DNA of 64,000 bases, from contig JADKIH010000001.1 of assembly GCA_016721305.1 (NCBI GenBank), positions 124,001 through 188,000 on the forward strand, in the 5' to 3' direction. The DNA comes from Bacteroidota bacterium (lineage in GTDB: Bacteria; Bacteroidota; Bacteroidia; AKYH767-A; 2013-40CM-41-45). Below are positions 1-9,628 of the stretch, one piece after another (the stretch's first letter is position 1; the number at the start of each line of letters is the position of its first letter). The translations under genes and the position numbers were made by a program. A model generated the notes under the pieces. The model ran no database searches, was not told the origin of the DNA, and worked only from the letters and a program-made list of their open reading frames with translations.

Positions 1-1
1 G

Positions 2-325
2 CATGCATTTGGAAATGAAATTCAAATGGCTCCAATCAACTCTATCGTGATCACCGATGTTGACGGTGATAAAAAGAACGACATTATTCTGGCCGGAAAC
101 AATTATTCCGTTCGCGCCGAAATGGGACGTGAGGATGCAGGCTTTGGCTTTCTCCTAAAAAATAATGGAAAAGGAAATTTCTCAAACATAAGCTCTAAAG
201 AAAGCGGATTACTCATTAAGGGTGATTGCAGAAACCTTAAACTTCTTACATTGGCCAAAAAGAAAGTATTGTTGGCCGGAATGAATAACGATTCACTTCA
301 GACTATCATCCTAAATCAGAAATAA
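2..325 (+). CDS. FG-GAP/VCBS repeat protein, C-terminal end (partial)
   Basis: The reading frame is open from the first bases of the window, so this is the 3' end of a longer gene. It contains a clear FG-GAP/VCBS calcium-binding motif (DVDGDKKNDIILAG, a DxDGDxxxD loop) followed by the NNGKGNF strand typical of these beta-propeller repeats. In Bacteroidetes such repeats occur in large secreted ASPIC/UnbV- or CRTAC1-like proteins. The next gene starts one base after the stop codon, so the two are probably co-transcribed. No sorting domain is visible in the last 100 residues. The family call is good, the specific role unknown. Confidence 0.75.
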   Translation, partial: HAFGNEIQMAPINSIVITDVDGDKKNDIILAGNNYSVRAEMGREDAGFGFLLKNNGKGNFSNISSKESGLLIKGDCRNLKLLTLAKKKVLLAGMNNDSLQTIILNQK

Positions 326-326
326 T

Positions 327-1742
327 ATGCACAGAAAAGTTTTACTAATCTTTTCAATTCTTTCACTCAGCTTCATATCCGGTCATTCTCAGGATAAGAA
401 GAAAGAGTTGAAGCCGGCAACGAAAGACGAATACAAAGCAGTTAATTACTATTACCTCGCGCAGGCTAACGGCGATTTGACAGCTGTGATACTTCACGAC
501 GTATTTGCGCCACCCGTGGCTGCGCGAATTTATGCTTACTCTAATATTGCCTCGTATGAAGCTATTGCCGGAGTAAACCACTTGAAAAGAAGTTTTGCCG
601 GAAAATTAACCGACATGCCGGCGATGCCCTTGGCCGACAGTACAAAAAAATACATCTCTGCCATCGCCGGCATAAGAGCATTTTACGCAGTTAGCAAAGC
701 TTTAGTATTTAGCGAAAATGACATGGAAGAAGCATGGCAAAACGCCTTGAATGACTTCCCGAAAGATGGCACAACGAAAGAGGATATTGAAAATTCGATT
801 GCATACGGAAATGAAATTGCATCTGCCATTATCAAATGGGCGAAGAAAGACAATTACACTGAAACACGAACTTACCCACGTTATCAGGTAAAGAATCAGG
901 ATCAGTACTGGTCTCCTACTTCACCCGATTATGCAGAGGCATTGGAGCCTTACTGGAATAAAATAAGGCCAATGACATTAGCATCGGCATCGCAATTTAA
1001 TGCACCGGCACCGTTGCCTTATGACACGAATATGTCGTCGGCATTTATGAAAATGGTAAAACTGGTTTATGATTCATCAAAATTTTTCGTTGCCGATTCA
1101 AACCGAATTGGAATTGCTCGTTATTGGGATGACAATCCTTTTACCACCGTTTATCAGGGCCACTTCTCATTTGCGATCAAAAAGGTTACTCCGGGAGGAC
1201 ATTGGATCGGAATTACAAGTATTGCTTTAAAGAAAACGAATACCAATATTGTTTTAGCTGCAGAAGCATATGCACTCGTTTCCATTTCGTTACTTGATGC
1301 ATTTATCAGCTGCTGGGATACGAAGTACACGACGCATTATATTCGTCCGGTTACCATTATCAATCGTCTGCTGGATCCCGAGTGGAAACCAATTATACAG
1401 ACACCCCCATTTCCGGAATACACCAGCGGTCATGGTGTAATTTCATCCGCTGCAGCAAACACACTTTCGGCTTTATTCGGAGAGAACTTCTCCTTCACTG
1501 ATACTATTGAGACACTTAACGACATGCCGCCACGAACCTTCGCAAACTTCCGGGAGGCGGCTCGGGAAGCTTCCTTCAGCCGTTACTATGGAGGAATACA
1601 CTACATCCTGACAGCTGAAAGAAGCCTTGTACAAGGAACAAAGGTTAGTGAAAATCTTTTAAATAAACTTAAATCCACTAAGCGAAAATCCGAAAATAAA
1701 AACAATCTTGTCGAACCGAAACAAGCTAATCCGAAGCAATAA
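327..1742 (+). CDS. Vanadium-dependent haloperoxidase / PAP2-superfamily phosphatase
   Basis: The 471-residue protein has an N-terminal signal peptide (MHRKVLLIFS to about residue 21) and is expected in the periplasm or outside the cell. The full acid-phosphatase/vanadium-haloperoxidase signature is present: K333-x6-R340-P, S367-G-H369 and S418-R419-x5-H425. These residues bind phosphate or vanadate and supply the catalytic histidines. The family carries out either phosphate-ester hydrolysis or halide oxidation with peroxide, and the sequence alone does not settle which. It starts one base after the FG-GAP gene; such pairs (FG-GAP/ASPIC plus haloperoxidase-like protein) are common in Bacteroidetes. 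The C-terminal tail is lysine-rich with no sorting domain. Confidence 0.85.
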   Translation: MHRKVLLIFSILSLSFISGHSQDKKKELKPATKDEYKAVNYYYLAQANGDLTAVILHDVFAPPVAARIYAYSNIASYEAIAGVNHLKRSFAGKLTDMPAMPLADSTKKYISAIAGIRAFYAVSKALVFSENDMEEAWQNALNDFPKDGTTKEDIENSIAYGNEIASAIIKWAKKDNYTETRTYPRYQVKNQDQYWSPTSPDYAEALEPYWNKIRPMTLASASQFNAPAPLPYDTNMSSAFMKMVKLVYDSSKFFVADSNRIGIARYWDDNPFTTVYQGHFSFAIKKVTPGGHWIGITSIALKKTNTNIVLAAEAYALVSISLLDAFISCWDTKYTTHYIRPVTIINRLLDPEWKPIIQTPPFPEYTSGHGVISSAAANTLSALFGENFSFTDTIETLNDMPPRTFANFREAAREASFSRYYGGIHYILTAERSLVQGTKVSENLLNKLKSTKRKSENKNNLVEPKQANPKQ

Positions 1743-1809
1743 GGAAGTTCGCGATTAATGTCGGCTGATTCATTGAAAAAAATAATTAAAACAACATAAT
1801 AAATCAAAA

Positions 1810-3441
1810 ATGGAAAAACCAACGCAAGCAATCAGCAAGGGTGCTTTACCTTCGCTCGTTACCGTCTTCTTCTTTTGGGGATTTGTGGCAGCTTCGAACG
1901 GAATCTTTATCCCGTTCTGTAAAACACACTTTAATCTGAATCAATTCCAGTCACAATTGATCGACACGTCATTTTACGGAGCCTATTTTTTCGGCTCATT
2001 GATTTTGTACTTACTGTCATCAATTTCCGGAGTCGATATTCTTAATCGCATTGGTTATAAAAATGGAATTATCATCGGACTAATCATGTCAGTGATCGGA
2101 GCATTCTCATTAGCCTTTATCTCATCGGGAGAAAGTACGACTTTCGGAATGGTATTGGCCTGCTTCTTCATGATCGCATTAGGGTTTTCACTTCAGCAAA
2201 CTGCGGCACAACCGTTCGCCATTGCTTTGGGAAACCCGGCTACCGGTGCCCATCGTTTAAATCTTGCCGGAGGTATCAACTCACTGGGAACACTATTGGG
2301 ACCAATTGCCGTAAGTATCCTACTTTTCGGATCGCTTAGTGAAGGCGGAACAGCAACGATTGCATCAATTCGGGAATTGTACTTCCTTCTTGGCGGACTC
2401 TTCCTATTTGTTGCGTTATTTTTCCTTCTGAATAAAAACCTTCCTTCTATTCGCATGGAGGAACATGTGGAGAATAGCTCCAAGGCAATGACTACGCTAT
2501 TTTTGATTGCTATACCTACCATCATCTTACTATTCTTCAACGATCGTTTCGGCGAAGGAGAAAAGGTATATCTGGTTGTCGGCTCGCTAGTCATCATTCT
2601 TGGACTCTTATTCTACGCCCTCTTTGCAGCGCAGAAAAACAAAACCGGATGGGGTGCAATGCAATATCCGCAGTTGGTAATGGGAATGATTGCCATCTTC
2701 GTCTACGTTGGTATGGAAGTAACCGTTCAAAGTAATATGGGAGCGTTATTACGTCAGCCTGAATTCGGCGGACTTGCGGAGAAAAACATTTCGTTGTTCA
2801 TCTCTTTATACTGGGGCAGCTTGATGATCGGACGCTGGACAGGTGCCGTTGCCGTTTTCAATCTTAAGAAATCAACCAAGCAATTGCTTACGGTAATTGT
2901 TCCTTTGATTGCATTTGGAGTTATCCTCTTTGTAAACAATTTGAACGGAAGCGACATCAACTCCATTCTCGTTTATGTAGTTTGCGTATTGATTCTCATC
3001 GGCGCCTTCTTCTATGCTAACGAACGTCCGGCAAAAATGCTCTTTACTGTTGCTGCTCTTGGAACCGTTGCCATGATCATCGGTATGATGACGACAGGAA
3101 CTGTAAGTCGTTTCGCTTTCATTAGCGGCGGACTTGCATGCTCTGTTATGTGGCCATGTATTTTTGCTCTTGCCGTTACAGGCCTTGGCAAATACACAAG
3201 CCAGGGCTCGTCATTCCTCATCATGATGATTCTTGGTGGCGCTATCATTCCTCCTACTCAGGGTGTAATCTGCGACTTCGACAAAGCCGGTACAGGCGGA
3301 ATTGCGGGAATGTCGTTCACTCACTTCTCTTATATCGTTCCATTGATTTGCTTCGCTTACATGGCATGGCATGCGCTGAGAACGAAAAATATTCTGAAGG
3401 CACAGGGACTAGATTATGATCAGCAGATGGCGGGACATTAA
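1810..3441 (+). CDS. MFS sugar transporter, FucP/GluP (glucose/galactose) type
   Basis: The protein has 543 residues and about 12 hydrophobic segments. The N-terminal region (FFFWGFVAASNGIFIPFCK) matches the first helix of the fucose/glucose-galactose permease family, and the AQPFAIALGNP region after helix 4 is also typical. Members take up sugars by proton symport across the inner membrane. At 543 residues it is longer than typical FucP (about 440), with extra hydrophobic sequence around residues 230-280 and 380-420, so substrate assignment is unsafe. It lies 67 bp downstream of the haloperoxidase gene on the same strand and ends at a strong hairpin shared with the convergent TonB receptor gene. 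Confidence 0.85.
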   Translation: MEKPTQAISKGALPSLVTVFFFWGFVAASNGIFIPFCKTHFNLNQFQSQLIDTSFYGAYFFGSLILYLLSSISGVDILNRIGYKNGIIIGLIMSVIGAFSLAFISSGESTTFGMVLACFFMIALGFSLQQTAAQPFAIALGNPATGAHRLNLAGGINSLGTLLGPIAVSILLFGSLSEGGTATIASIRELYFLLGGLFLFVALFFLLNKNLPSIRMEEHVENSSKAMTTLFLIAIPTIILLFFNDRFGEGEKVYLVVGSLVIILGLLFYALFAAQKNKTGWGAMQYPQLVMGMIAIFVYVGMEVTVQSNMGALLRQPEFGGLAEKNISLFISLYWGSLMIGRWTGAVAVFNLKKSTKQLLTVIVPLIAFGVILFVNNLNGSDINSILVYVVCVLILIGAFFYANERPAKMLFTVAALGTVAMIIGMMTTGTVSRFAFISGGLACSVMWPCIFALAVTGLGKYTSQGSSFLIMMILGGAIIPPTQGVICDFDKAGTGGIAGMSFTHFSYIVPLICFAYMAWHALRTKNILKAQGLDYDQQMAGH

Positions 3442-3443
3442 TA

Positions 3444-3516
3444 AAGTCAAAAGTTAAAAGTTAAAAGCCAAAAGCGTTGCGGAATCTGCAAGCTTTTGGC
3501 TTTTTACTTTTGACTT
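3444..3516. terminator. Bidirectional terminator between convergent genes
   Basis: Two nested inverted repeats are seen: AAGTCAAAAGT (3444-3454) with its complement at 3506-3516, and AGCCAAAAGC (3466-3475) with GCTTTTGGCT (3492-3501). The inner stem is followed by T-rich sequence on both strands. It sits between the stops of the MFS gene and the TonB receptor gene. Confidence 0.8.
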
Positions 3517-3520
3517 AAAT

Positions 3521-5881
3521 TTAAAAGTCTATTTTATATGCCAGCACCGGAATAAGAGGTGCCTGATAGGAAGTTTTCGTTTTGGCGGTTAGCGGGTCAA
3601 AGTACTCTCCAAATTCGTTTTTCTGATTTGTGATATTCTGGAAATCGAGGCTCCAGGTAATGGTACTCTTCTTCCGGTTTCGTTTGACGGAAAACTTAAC
3701 ATCAGTTCTGAAATACTCTTTTGCTCTTAGCGAAAACGCCTTAGACTCGACATACTTTGTATCGCCGGCTGCAAGCGATGCGGCATAGTCTATGGGAGTA
3801 TTTCGCAATCCACCTGAGTAAATCGATTTAACATTAATTCCGACAATTCGTTTTCCGAACTTCTCGCCTGTTTTAAATTCTTTCCCTCCTGTCAGCGAAA
3901 AAGAATAATTTCCGTTAAACCTGGTGTTATACCAATTTCCGTTTGACGCCTTGTATTTTGAATCGTATATAGAAGACGATAGCAGAAAATAGAAATCATT
4001 ATGTAAGTATTGCTCCACTGTCAACTCTAAACCTTTATTCTCTCCTTTACCGGTTCCGGTTAATGACTCGGTTACGAAATCGTATTCGTTATTCAGGATT
4101 GAAAACGTTCCTTCATGACTCGTGCTTACAGGCACATTAAACAAGCTTTGGTAGTATGCTTCTAATTTGACATGAAAATAGGAAGTAAAGGAACGATCAT
4201 ATCCTACGACTAAATGATGCGCTTTTGTTAAGCCAATATTTCTGTTTGGCTGTGTAACTGAACCATGGTTATCCAATTTTTGAGCGAAGTAAACACCCAT
4301 CGGCTGAATTTGCCCATGCAATCCATAGCCTATGCTGAACGACTGACGATCATCCGGCTCATATTTGGCTGATATGCGCGGCTCGATTGAGTGGCTTTTA
4401 TTAAGAGGGAAATAAAGAAAATGTACGCCGGAGTTGAATGTCAGCTTCTCTGTTGCATGAAAATTCCATTGCGCAAATGATTGCAAAGTGTACGCTGTCC
4501 CATTTTGATCGATTCGCGTTTCGACTGCAGTCTTTGTATCATTCATATAGCTAAATCTGAAATCATAAAAAATAGCACTTACAATAATCCCGGCTTTTAC
4601 GCTATTCCGAGAATCAATTTTCTTTGTAAGTATTGAATTTAGTGAATACTTATTCTGATCATATCTTTGAAATCCTTGCGATACCTCATTGTACTCGTGA
4701 TCAAGTTTAAGTTGGCTCTGCTCCTTTGCGGTAACTGCTATCGAAAATGTGTTCTTGAGGAAAGTATTTTTATCTAACTGAACAAAATGAGAAACGCCGG
4801 AAGCGCCGGTATTTGATTTAAATTCCCAGGAATATCGATCAAAGTCAGTCTCCCATTTCGACGAATCCTTTTTAGCTGTCGAAACCTGATTGCTCAACCC
4901 AACAAAGCCCCAGAATGAAAACGTTCCGGAAGCGCGGGTCGGCAGAAAAACATTGTATGAAAGATCCTGAAAATTTGTAGTAGCATCTCCTACGGAAACA
5001 CCAAGTTTATTTAAAAGCGAAAGTGTTGAATAACGATAGTTAACCAGGTACGATCCATCATAGTTTGTTTTAAAAGGTCCTTCTATCGCAAGATCCGTTC
5101 CCAGGAATCCCGCTTGTAACGTACGCTCAGTTCGTCGGTTGTTCCCTTTCCTGAGCTTCATATCAAAAACTCCGGAAATCGCATTTCCATATTCAGGGGC
5201 AAAGGCGCCTGTAAGAAAATCCGAATTTGTGAGCAGCTGAGCACTCAATATCGAAATCCCTCCTCCTGAAGTTCCTTCACTGCTGAAGTGATTCGGATTG
5301 GGAATTTCGACTCCTTCCATTCTCCACAATAAACCTGCAGGCGAATTACCCCGAATAGAAATGTTATTATTTCCATCGTCGGTTGCAACCACTCCTGCAA
5401 AAGCTGTCGACATTCGTGCCGGATCATTGACGGCGGCAGCGTATTTCTGCGTTTCTTCGACGGAGAATGTTCGTCCGCTTACTGTGGTGAATTCGTTTAA
5501 TGGACGGTCTTTTCTAACTTCATCGGTAATTACAACTTCTTTGCCCATGACAACATTCTCCTCCAGTGTGATGTTGAGAACAACCTCTTTGCCGGAAGTA
5601 ACATTTACATTCGGGAGAATGAGTTCCTTGTAACCCATAAATGTTATTCTCAAGTTTTGCATGCCGACAGAAACTTTCGGAATAACAAACACACCATTGA
5701 CATCTGTTGCTCCTCCAAGCAGTGGATTAGAATTTAGAACGATTACATTCGCTCCGATCAAAGGCGATTGAGAAATCTGATCAATTACGACTCCTCTTAT
5801 TGTCTGAGTCAATGTCTGAGCAGAAACCAAAGAGGAGAGCCTGGCAAGAAAAACAGTTGTGAAATATTTTATTATTTTCAT
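3521..5881 (-). CDS. TonB-dependent outer-membrane receptor with CarboxypepD_reg domain
   Basis: The 786-residue protein starts with a signal peptide ending near VSAQ. It then has a carboxypeptidase-regulatory-like beta-sandwich (about residues 27-110; TLTQTIRGVVIDQISQSPLIGANV...), a TonB plug (about 120-240, with NNNISIRGNSPAGLLWRMEGV) and an outer-membrane barrel ending in an aromatic-hydrophobic strand (VLAYKIDF). It lacks an N-terminal STN signalling domain, which sits in a separate protein upstream. It is the last of a minus-strand series (sigma, FecR, STN protein, GIN lipoprotein, receptor), but a gap of about 130 bp separates it from the GIN gene. It probably imports a TonB-driven substrate that cannot be named from sequence. 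Confidence 0.85.
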   Translation of the reverse strand: MKIIKYFTTVFLARLSSLVSAQTLTQTIRGVVIDQISQSPLIGANVIVLNSNPLLGGATDVNGVFVIPKVSVGMQNLRITFMGYKELILPNVNVTSGKEVVLNITLEENVVMGKEVVITDEVRKDRPLNEFTTVSGRTFSVEETQKYAAAVNDPARMSTAFAGVVATDDGNNNISIRGNSPAGLLWRMEGVEIPNPNHFSSEGTSGGGISILSAQLLTNSDFLTGAFAPEYGNAISGVFDMKLRKGNNRRTERTLQAGFLGTDLAIEGPFKTNYDGSYLVNYRYSTLSLLNKLGVSVGDATTNFQDLSYNVFLPTRASGTFSFWGFVGLSNQVSTAKKDSSKWETDFDRYSWEFKSNTGASGVSHFVQLDKNTFLKNTFSIAVTAKEQSQLKLDHEYNEVSQGFQRYDQNKYSLNSILTKKIDSRNSVKAGIIVSAIFYDFRFSYMNDTKTAVETRIDQNGTAYTLQSFAQWNFHATEKLTFNSGVHFLYFPLNKSHSIEPRISAKYEPDDRQSFSIGYGLHGQIQPMGVYFAQKLDNHGSVTQPNRNIGLTKAHHLVVGYDRSFTSYFHVKLEAYYQSLFNVPVSTSHEGTFSILNNEYDFVTESLTGTGKGENKGLELTVEQYLHNDFYFLLSSSIYDSKYKASNGNWYNTRFNGNYSFSLTGGKEFKTGEKFGKRIVGINVKSIYSGGLRNTPIDYAASLAAGDTKYVESKAFSLRAKEYFRTDVKFSVKRNRKKSTITWSLDFQNITNQKNEFGEYFDPLTAKTKTSYQAPLIPVLAYKIDF

Positions 5882-6009
5882 AATTATTTGTGTGATGGAT
5901 AAATTGAAAATTTAGATTGAATAAAAACAATCGATTTATATCGACGCCCTACAATGGAGAAGCTATCGGAACAAGCCAATTTTTGTTAATGATTTCAATT
6001 TGGAATCGC

Positions 6010-6726
6010 TTAATTCCGATGAACCACATTTCCGGAACCCGTTACGTTGACAGACAAAGTGGGATATCCCATATAGTAGACATCTCCGCTACCTGAAATA
6101 GTAACTTCTAAGTTGGAAGTAACACTAGTTTCAACATTGCCGGAACCGCTAATCGTTACTTTGTTCGATAAAACTGTTAAAGGGAAAGCATGAATATTTC
6201 CTGAGCCGCTAATAGTCATTTTACCATTCGTTGCGTGGCCATTCAAATAAATATCGCCTGACCCGCTGATTAACGCATCTGCGAATGACAAACTTCCGGC
6301 GAAATCAATTTTTCCGCTTCCGGCAATTTGTAATTTTACGTAGGAAGCATTGAAGTAATTTGTTGTAACAATTGAACCGGAACCGCCAACACTCAGATAT
6401 TCCAGATAAGGCAAATGAATTTCTATTCTGACATCATCATCTCTCAGCGATTTGTCGGAATCGATAACCAATGTGCCATTACGCACATAAGTTTGGATGA
6501 GTGAATGATAGTTTGAATACGTGGTAACCTCAACGGAAAAGACAGAATCCTGAGTGACGCGAACATTGCCTGACAGCTCGAGGTCGACTCCATCAAACGA
6601 ACTCAGGTATCGGTTTTGTGTTTCGATGGGGCCAACACCTTCGACTCCACACCAGTTGTCGGAACAGGCCGAAATACCAATACTAATAAAGACTAAAAAA
6701 AGTATACGATTGAATCGCTTTTTCAT
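6010..6726 (-). CDS. Head-GIN domain (DUF2807) lipoprotein
   Basis: The start is placed at the ATG at 6726, which gives MKKRFNRILFLVFISIGISAC, a lipoprotein signal with a cysteine at the lipobox (residue 21). The upstream in-frame ATG would put 14 polar residues before the signal. The body is a right-handed beta-helix-like series of GSG motifs (VGGSGSI, IAGSGKI, ISGSGDI, ISGSGNI, ISGSGNV, ISGSGDV, VTGSGNV), the hallmark of the GIN domain. Function in the family is unknown; members are surface or periplasmic lipoproteins. It lies 80 bp after the STN/surface-repeat gene on the same strand. Confidence 0.85.
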   Translation of the reverse strand: MKKRFNRILFLVFISIGISACSDNWCGVEGVGPIETQNRYLSSFDGVDLELSGNVRVTQDSVFSVEVTTYSNYHSLIQTYVRNGTLVIDSDKSLRDDDVRIEIHLPYLEYLSVGGSGSIVTTNYFNASYVKLQIAGSGKIDFAGSLSFADALISGSGDIYLNGHATNGKMTISGSGNIHAFPLTVLSNKVTISGSGNVETSVTSNLEVTISGSGDVYYMGYPTLSVNVTGSGNVVHRN

Positions 6727-6806
6727 GTTTTCTGTATGTTTTTTAGTGACTATACATACAGAAGACAATTGAAAAAGCCCTCACCCCTATTCAGCTTAGA
6801 TTTTTT

Positions 6807-8627
6807 TTAGAAGAAACGTAAAGCTACTTTCCCCCCGACCCAACTTACATTTTTATAATCGCGTTTCACTGTTGAATCAAAAGCCCATGAAGGAGGCAGC
6901 ACATCTAAGACATCGTGGAATCGTGCATCGTTTGTATTATAAAAAAACGTGTTAATTGATGGCCCTGCAGCTAGGGAGAAATATTTTGAAAAACGCTTTT
7001 CAAAAGTAACATTCAGCTTTGCGATTGGATTAAAATACTCCAGATCATTTCCTTTTAATGGCTGATGAACAGTGAGATCAAATCCTAATCGCCATTTTTT
7101 ACCCAAACTAACAGAGCTTCCTAGACCATAACCGAAAGCCCATACGGGAATTGATGCAGAATCCACTTTCATTCCGGCTTCCAGAATATTGTACAGAGCA
7201 TTTACGCCAGTTCGGAAAGCTACATTTAAAGAGAAGACTTCATTCGAAGAAACTTCTAACTGATGATATCCTTTTCTTACAAAACTTAAAAAACCAATCG
7301 GTACACCGGAGATACTATCCGCTATATTCAAAAAGCCTATTTGAGACCCGTGAACGACGGAAGCATAATTTATAAAGCCGGAAATTTGAGCACCATCTAT
7401 TTGTTGGCGACTCACATTGAGCAATCCTGAAACTTGCGTTCCATTCATTTTCGCCAGAGACACATTTAACAAACCGGCTGCCTGACATGAAGAAGATTCT
7501 TTCAGGTTTACATTTATCAAACCTGCGCCCTGGAAACCTTCGAAATAATTTAGATTCGTATTAACCAAGCCTGCCAATTGAAATCCTTCAACAGAATCAC
7601 GGTTAAAATTTAACAACCCGCCAACTTCGACGCCCTTAGTTGTTTGCAAATTATAATTCATCAGACCGGCGATTTGAACGCCTTTAACCGGACCACCAAC
7701 AATATTTCCTAATCCGGCTATCTGCACGCCGGAAACAGAGTCACGATCGACATTTACCAATCCCCCAATTTCCAACTTGCGTGTTCCCATAGCGTATCCG
7801 CCCAAAACATTCAGCGAATAATCGTTTACGGTATTTCCACTCAACTTTAAATTAGTTCCGATATACGGAATAAAAGAAGCTTGAAATTTTCGATAAATTG
7901 TATCCTTGACATTTTTTGTATTGACCTCCTGCTCTTTATTCAATAAAAGATTCACAAAGGCAAGCTGATCGACTCTCATCAAACTATCCTGAATGGAAAG
8001 TGAATCGATAGTAGCCTGAGCTTCCTCAATCGGATAGAGAGTAATATTAAGTAACGAGTTGCCAGCCTGACGAACAAAGACTACCGTATCCTTGTAAGTC
8101 GATTTATTGGCAATTAAGTGTAACGACTCCCCGACTTCATCCTTTTTGATTTTCAGTTTAAAGAAGCCGTATTTATTACTGACAGAAGATTCTCTGCTTT
8201 TCTTCTCATACACACTGACTTCGGAAATTTGATCACCGCTCTTCCCGTCGACAACATAACCACTAATCAAAAAATATACAGGAGAATTATCGGACTTTAC
8301 GTTTGTTGACCGAGTCAGTATAATATGATTGCCTCTCTCTTTATAGGAAATCTCGTCTGAGAAAATTCGGCTTAAAATCTCACGAATTGTACCTGTATTC
8401 ACAGATATTCGAACCGGCTTCTGATTCTCAAGAACACGTGGACCATACGCAAATGTAAATCCTCCCTTTTGCTCAATAAGTTTCAGAGCTCTTTCGGGAG
8501 TCTCACCGTTTAGCTCAAGGCTTATTTTCCTTTCAAGAAATGGAATTTGCTGTTGCGCATCCGATCTAAATTGAAAAGCAAAGAGTAGGATAAAAACTAA
8601 AAGAAGAGATCGATTATTTGCAGCCAT
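6807..8627 (-). CDS. STN-domain protein with CarboxypepD_reg domain and surface-repeat region
   Basis: The 606-residue secreted protein has a signal peptide (about 1-24) and a secretin/TonB short N-terminal (STN) domain (about 30-110, with ALKLIEQKGGFTFAYGP). A carboxypeptidase-regulatory-like domain follows (about 118-200). Next come about ten repeats of a G-x-Q-x-A/S-G-L-x-N type (about 270-440, e.g. GVQIAGLGN, GVQIAGLMN, GFQLAGLVN, GTQVSGLLN), resembling LA_2272-type surface repeats. The end is beta-rich and may be a barrel. Its start overlaps the fecR stop by 14 bp, so it is translationally coupled to the anti-sigma gene. STN domains normally sit on TonB receptors and contact FecR; here the domain is on a non-receptor protein. 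Confidence 0.7.
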   Translation of the reverse strand: MAANNRSLLLVFILLFAFQFRSDAQQQIPFLERKISLELNGETPERALKLIEQKGGFTFAYGPRVLENQKPVRISVNTGTIREILSRIFSDEISYKERGNHIILTRSTNVKSDNSPVYFLISGYVVDGKSGDQISEVSVYEKKSRESSVSNKYGFFKLKIKKDEVGESLHLIANKSTYKDTVVFVRQAGNSLLNITLYPIEEAQATIDSLSIQDSLMRVDQLAFVNLLLNKEQEVNTKNVKDTIYRKFQASFIPYIGTNLKLSGNTVNDYSLNVLGGYAMGTRKLEIGGLVNVDRDSVSGVQIAGLGNIVGGPVKGVQIAGLMNYNLQTTKGVEVGGLLNFNRDSVEGFQLAGLVNTNLNYFEGFQGAGLINVNLKESSSCQAAGLLNVSLAKMNGTQVSGLLNVSRQQIDGAQISGFINYASVVHGSQIGFLNIADSISGVPIGFLSFVRKGYHQLEVSSNEVFSLNVAFRTGVNALYNILEAGMKVDSASIPVWAFGYGLGSSVSLGKKWRLGFDLTVHQPLKGNDLEYFNPIAKLNVTFEKRFSKYFSLAAGPSINTFFYNTNDARFHDVLDVLPPSWAFDSTVKRDYKNVSWVGGKVALRFF

Positions 8628-9623
8628 TTCCTGAAAAAATGAATTGTTGGTTTTGTTCTTTCACATCGATACCTAAAGTTTCCTTTATGACTAAAACTAT
8701 TTCTTCGAGTGATTCATCATTAAAGGTTACGGTGATTCGACAAGAATTTAATCGTTCGTCTCCTATTGTAAGTCGGTTTTGATACACCTCATTTAGAACC
8801 GCAATAACATTTATCAATTCCGTATTGTCAAAAACAAACACACGATTTGAATATGAAGAAATATTCGGGTCGACTACCTCGGACTTTTCTATCGTTCGTT
8901 TTGAAAGAATGTACCTGGCTTCCTCTCCTTTATGAAGAGTAATAGATTCATTATTAATTGTTGTTATATTAACTTCACCTGAAACTACAGAGACAATTAC
9001 TAAATCAGAGTTTTCAACTGCCTTTACATTGAACGAAGTTCCAACATCCTGAATTTTCAAATCGCCGGCTTCTACGACAAACGGATTTTTATCGTCATGA
9101 ACAACATCAAAGAATGCCTCGCCGTGCAATTTGACAACTCGATTTTTGGAGAAATGTGTTTCAGAATATTCCAGGGCAGAATTGCGGTTAAGGGAAATCG
9201 AGCTTCCATCAGGAAGAATCGACGTTTTGACTGAATCCAGAGCTACAACCTGAACATTTATTCCACCAACCGGAAACAACAAAAGTAAATCGATAAGCCG
9301 GCACCGGCCAGAATAAGAATAGTTGCCGCAACACGTAAGAAAGAAAGTCGTTTTGTTGACGGCTTGAGATCAATCACCTTCCCGGTTTGACTTGACGACT
9401 TGATCGACGTTTGCACCTTCTTCCATGCAGCATCGGTATCGACATGCAATCCATCACGCAACTCTCCGCTCACATTGAATAACTTCTCGAATCGGAGAAA
9501 CTCTCGATTATTTTCCTCGCTTTCTGCTCTCCAGTCTTCGAGTAACTGACAATCGTCGGCAGTTGCCTCTTCGGAAAGGAAGCGGGCGATTACATCATCG
9601 ATATGTTCAAATTTATTTTCCAA
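8614..9623 (-). CDS. FecR-family anti-sigma factor (frame interrupted)
   Basis: Two overlapping fragments form one gene. The first (9258-9623) holds the cytoplasmic anti-sigma part (FEHIDDVIARFLSEEATADD, an ECF-binding helix bundle) and the single membrane helix (LRVAATILILAGAGLSIYF). The second (8614-9282) holds the periplasmic FecR domain (DSVKTSILPDGSSISLNRNS, GEAFFDVVHDDKNPFVVEA, VGTSFNVKA) and the C-terminal STN-like tail. One extra T in the run at 9281-9284 (A on the plus strand) restores a continuous frame through the membrane helix (YFLLFPVGGINVQ). FecR holds the sigma factor inactive and relays a signal from the STN partner. It lies 5 bp after the sigma gene and overlaps the STN gene. 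Confidence 0.85.
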
Positions 9624-9628
9624 GATGA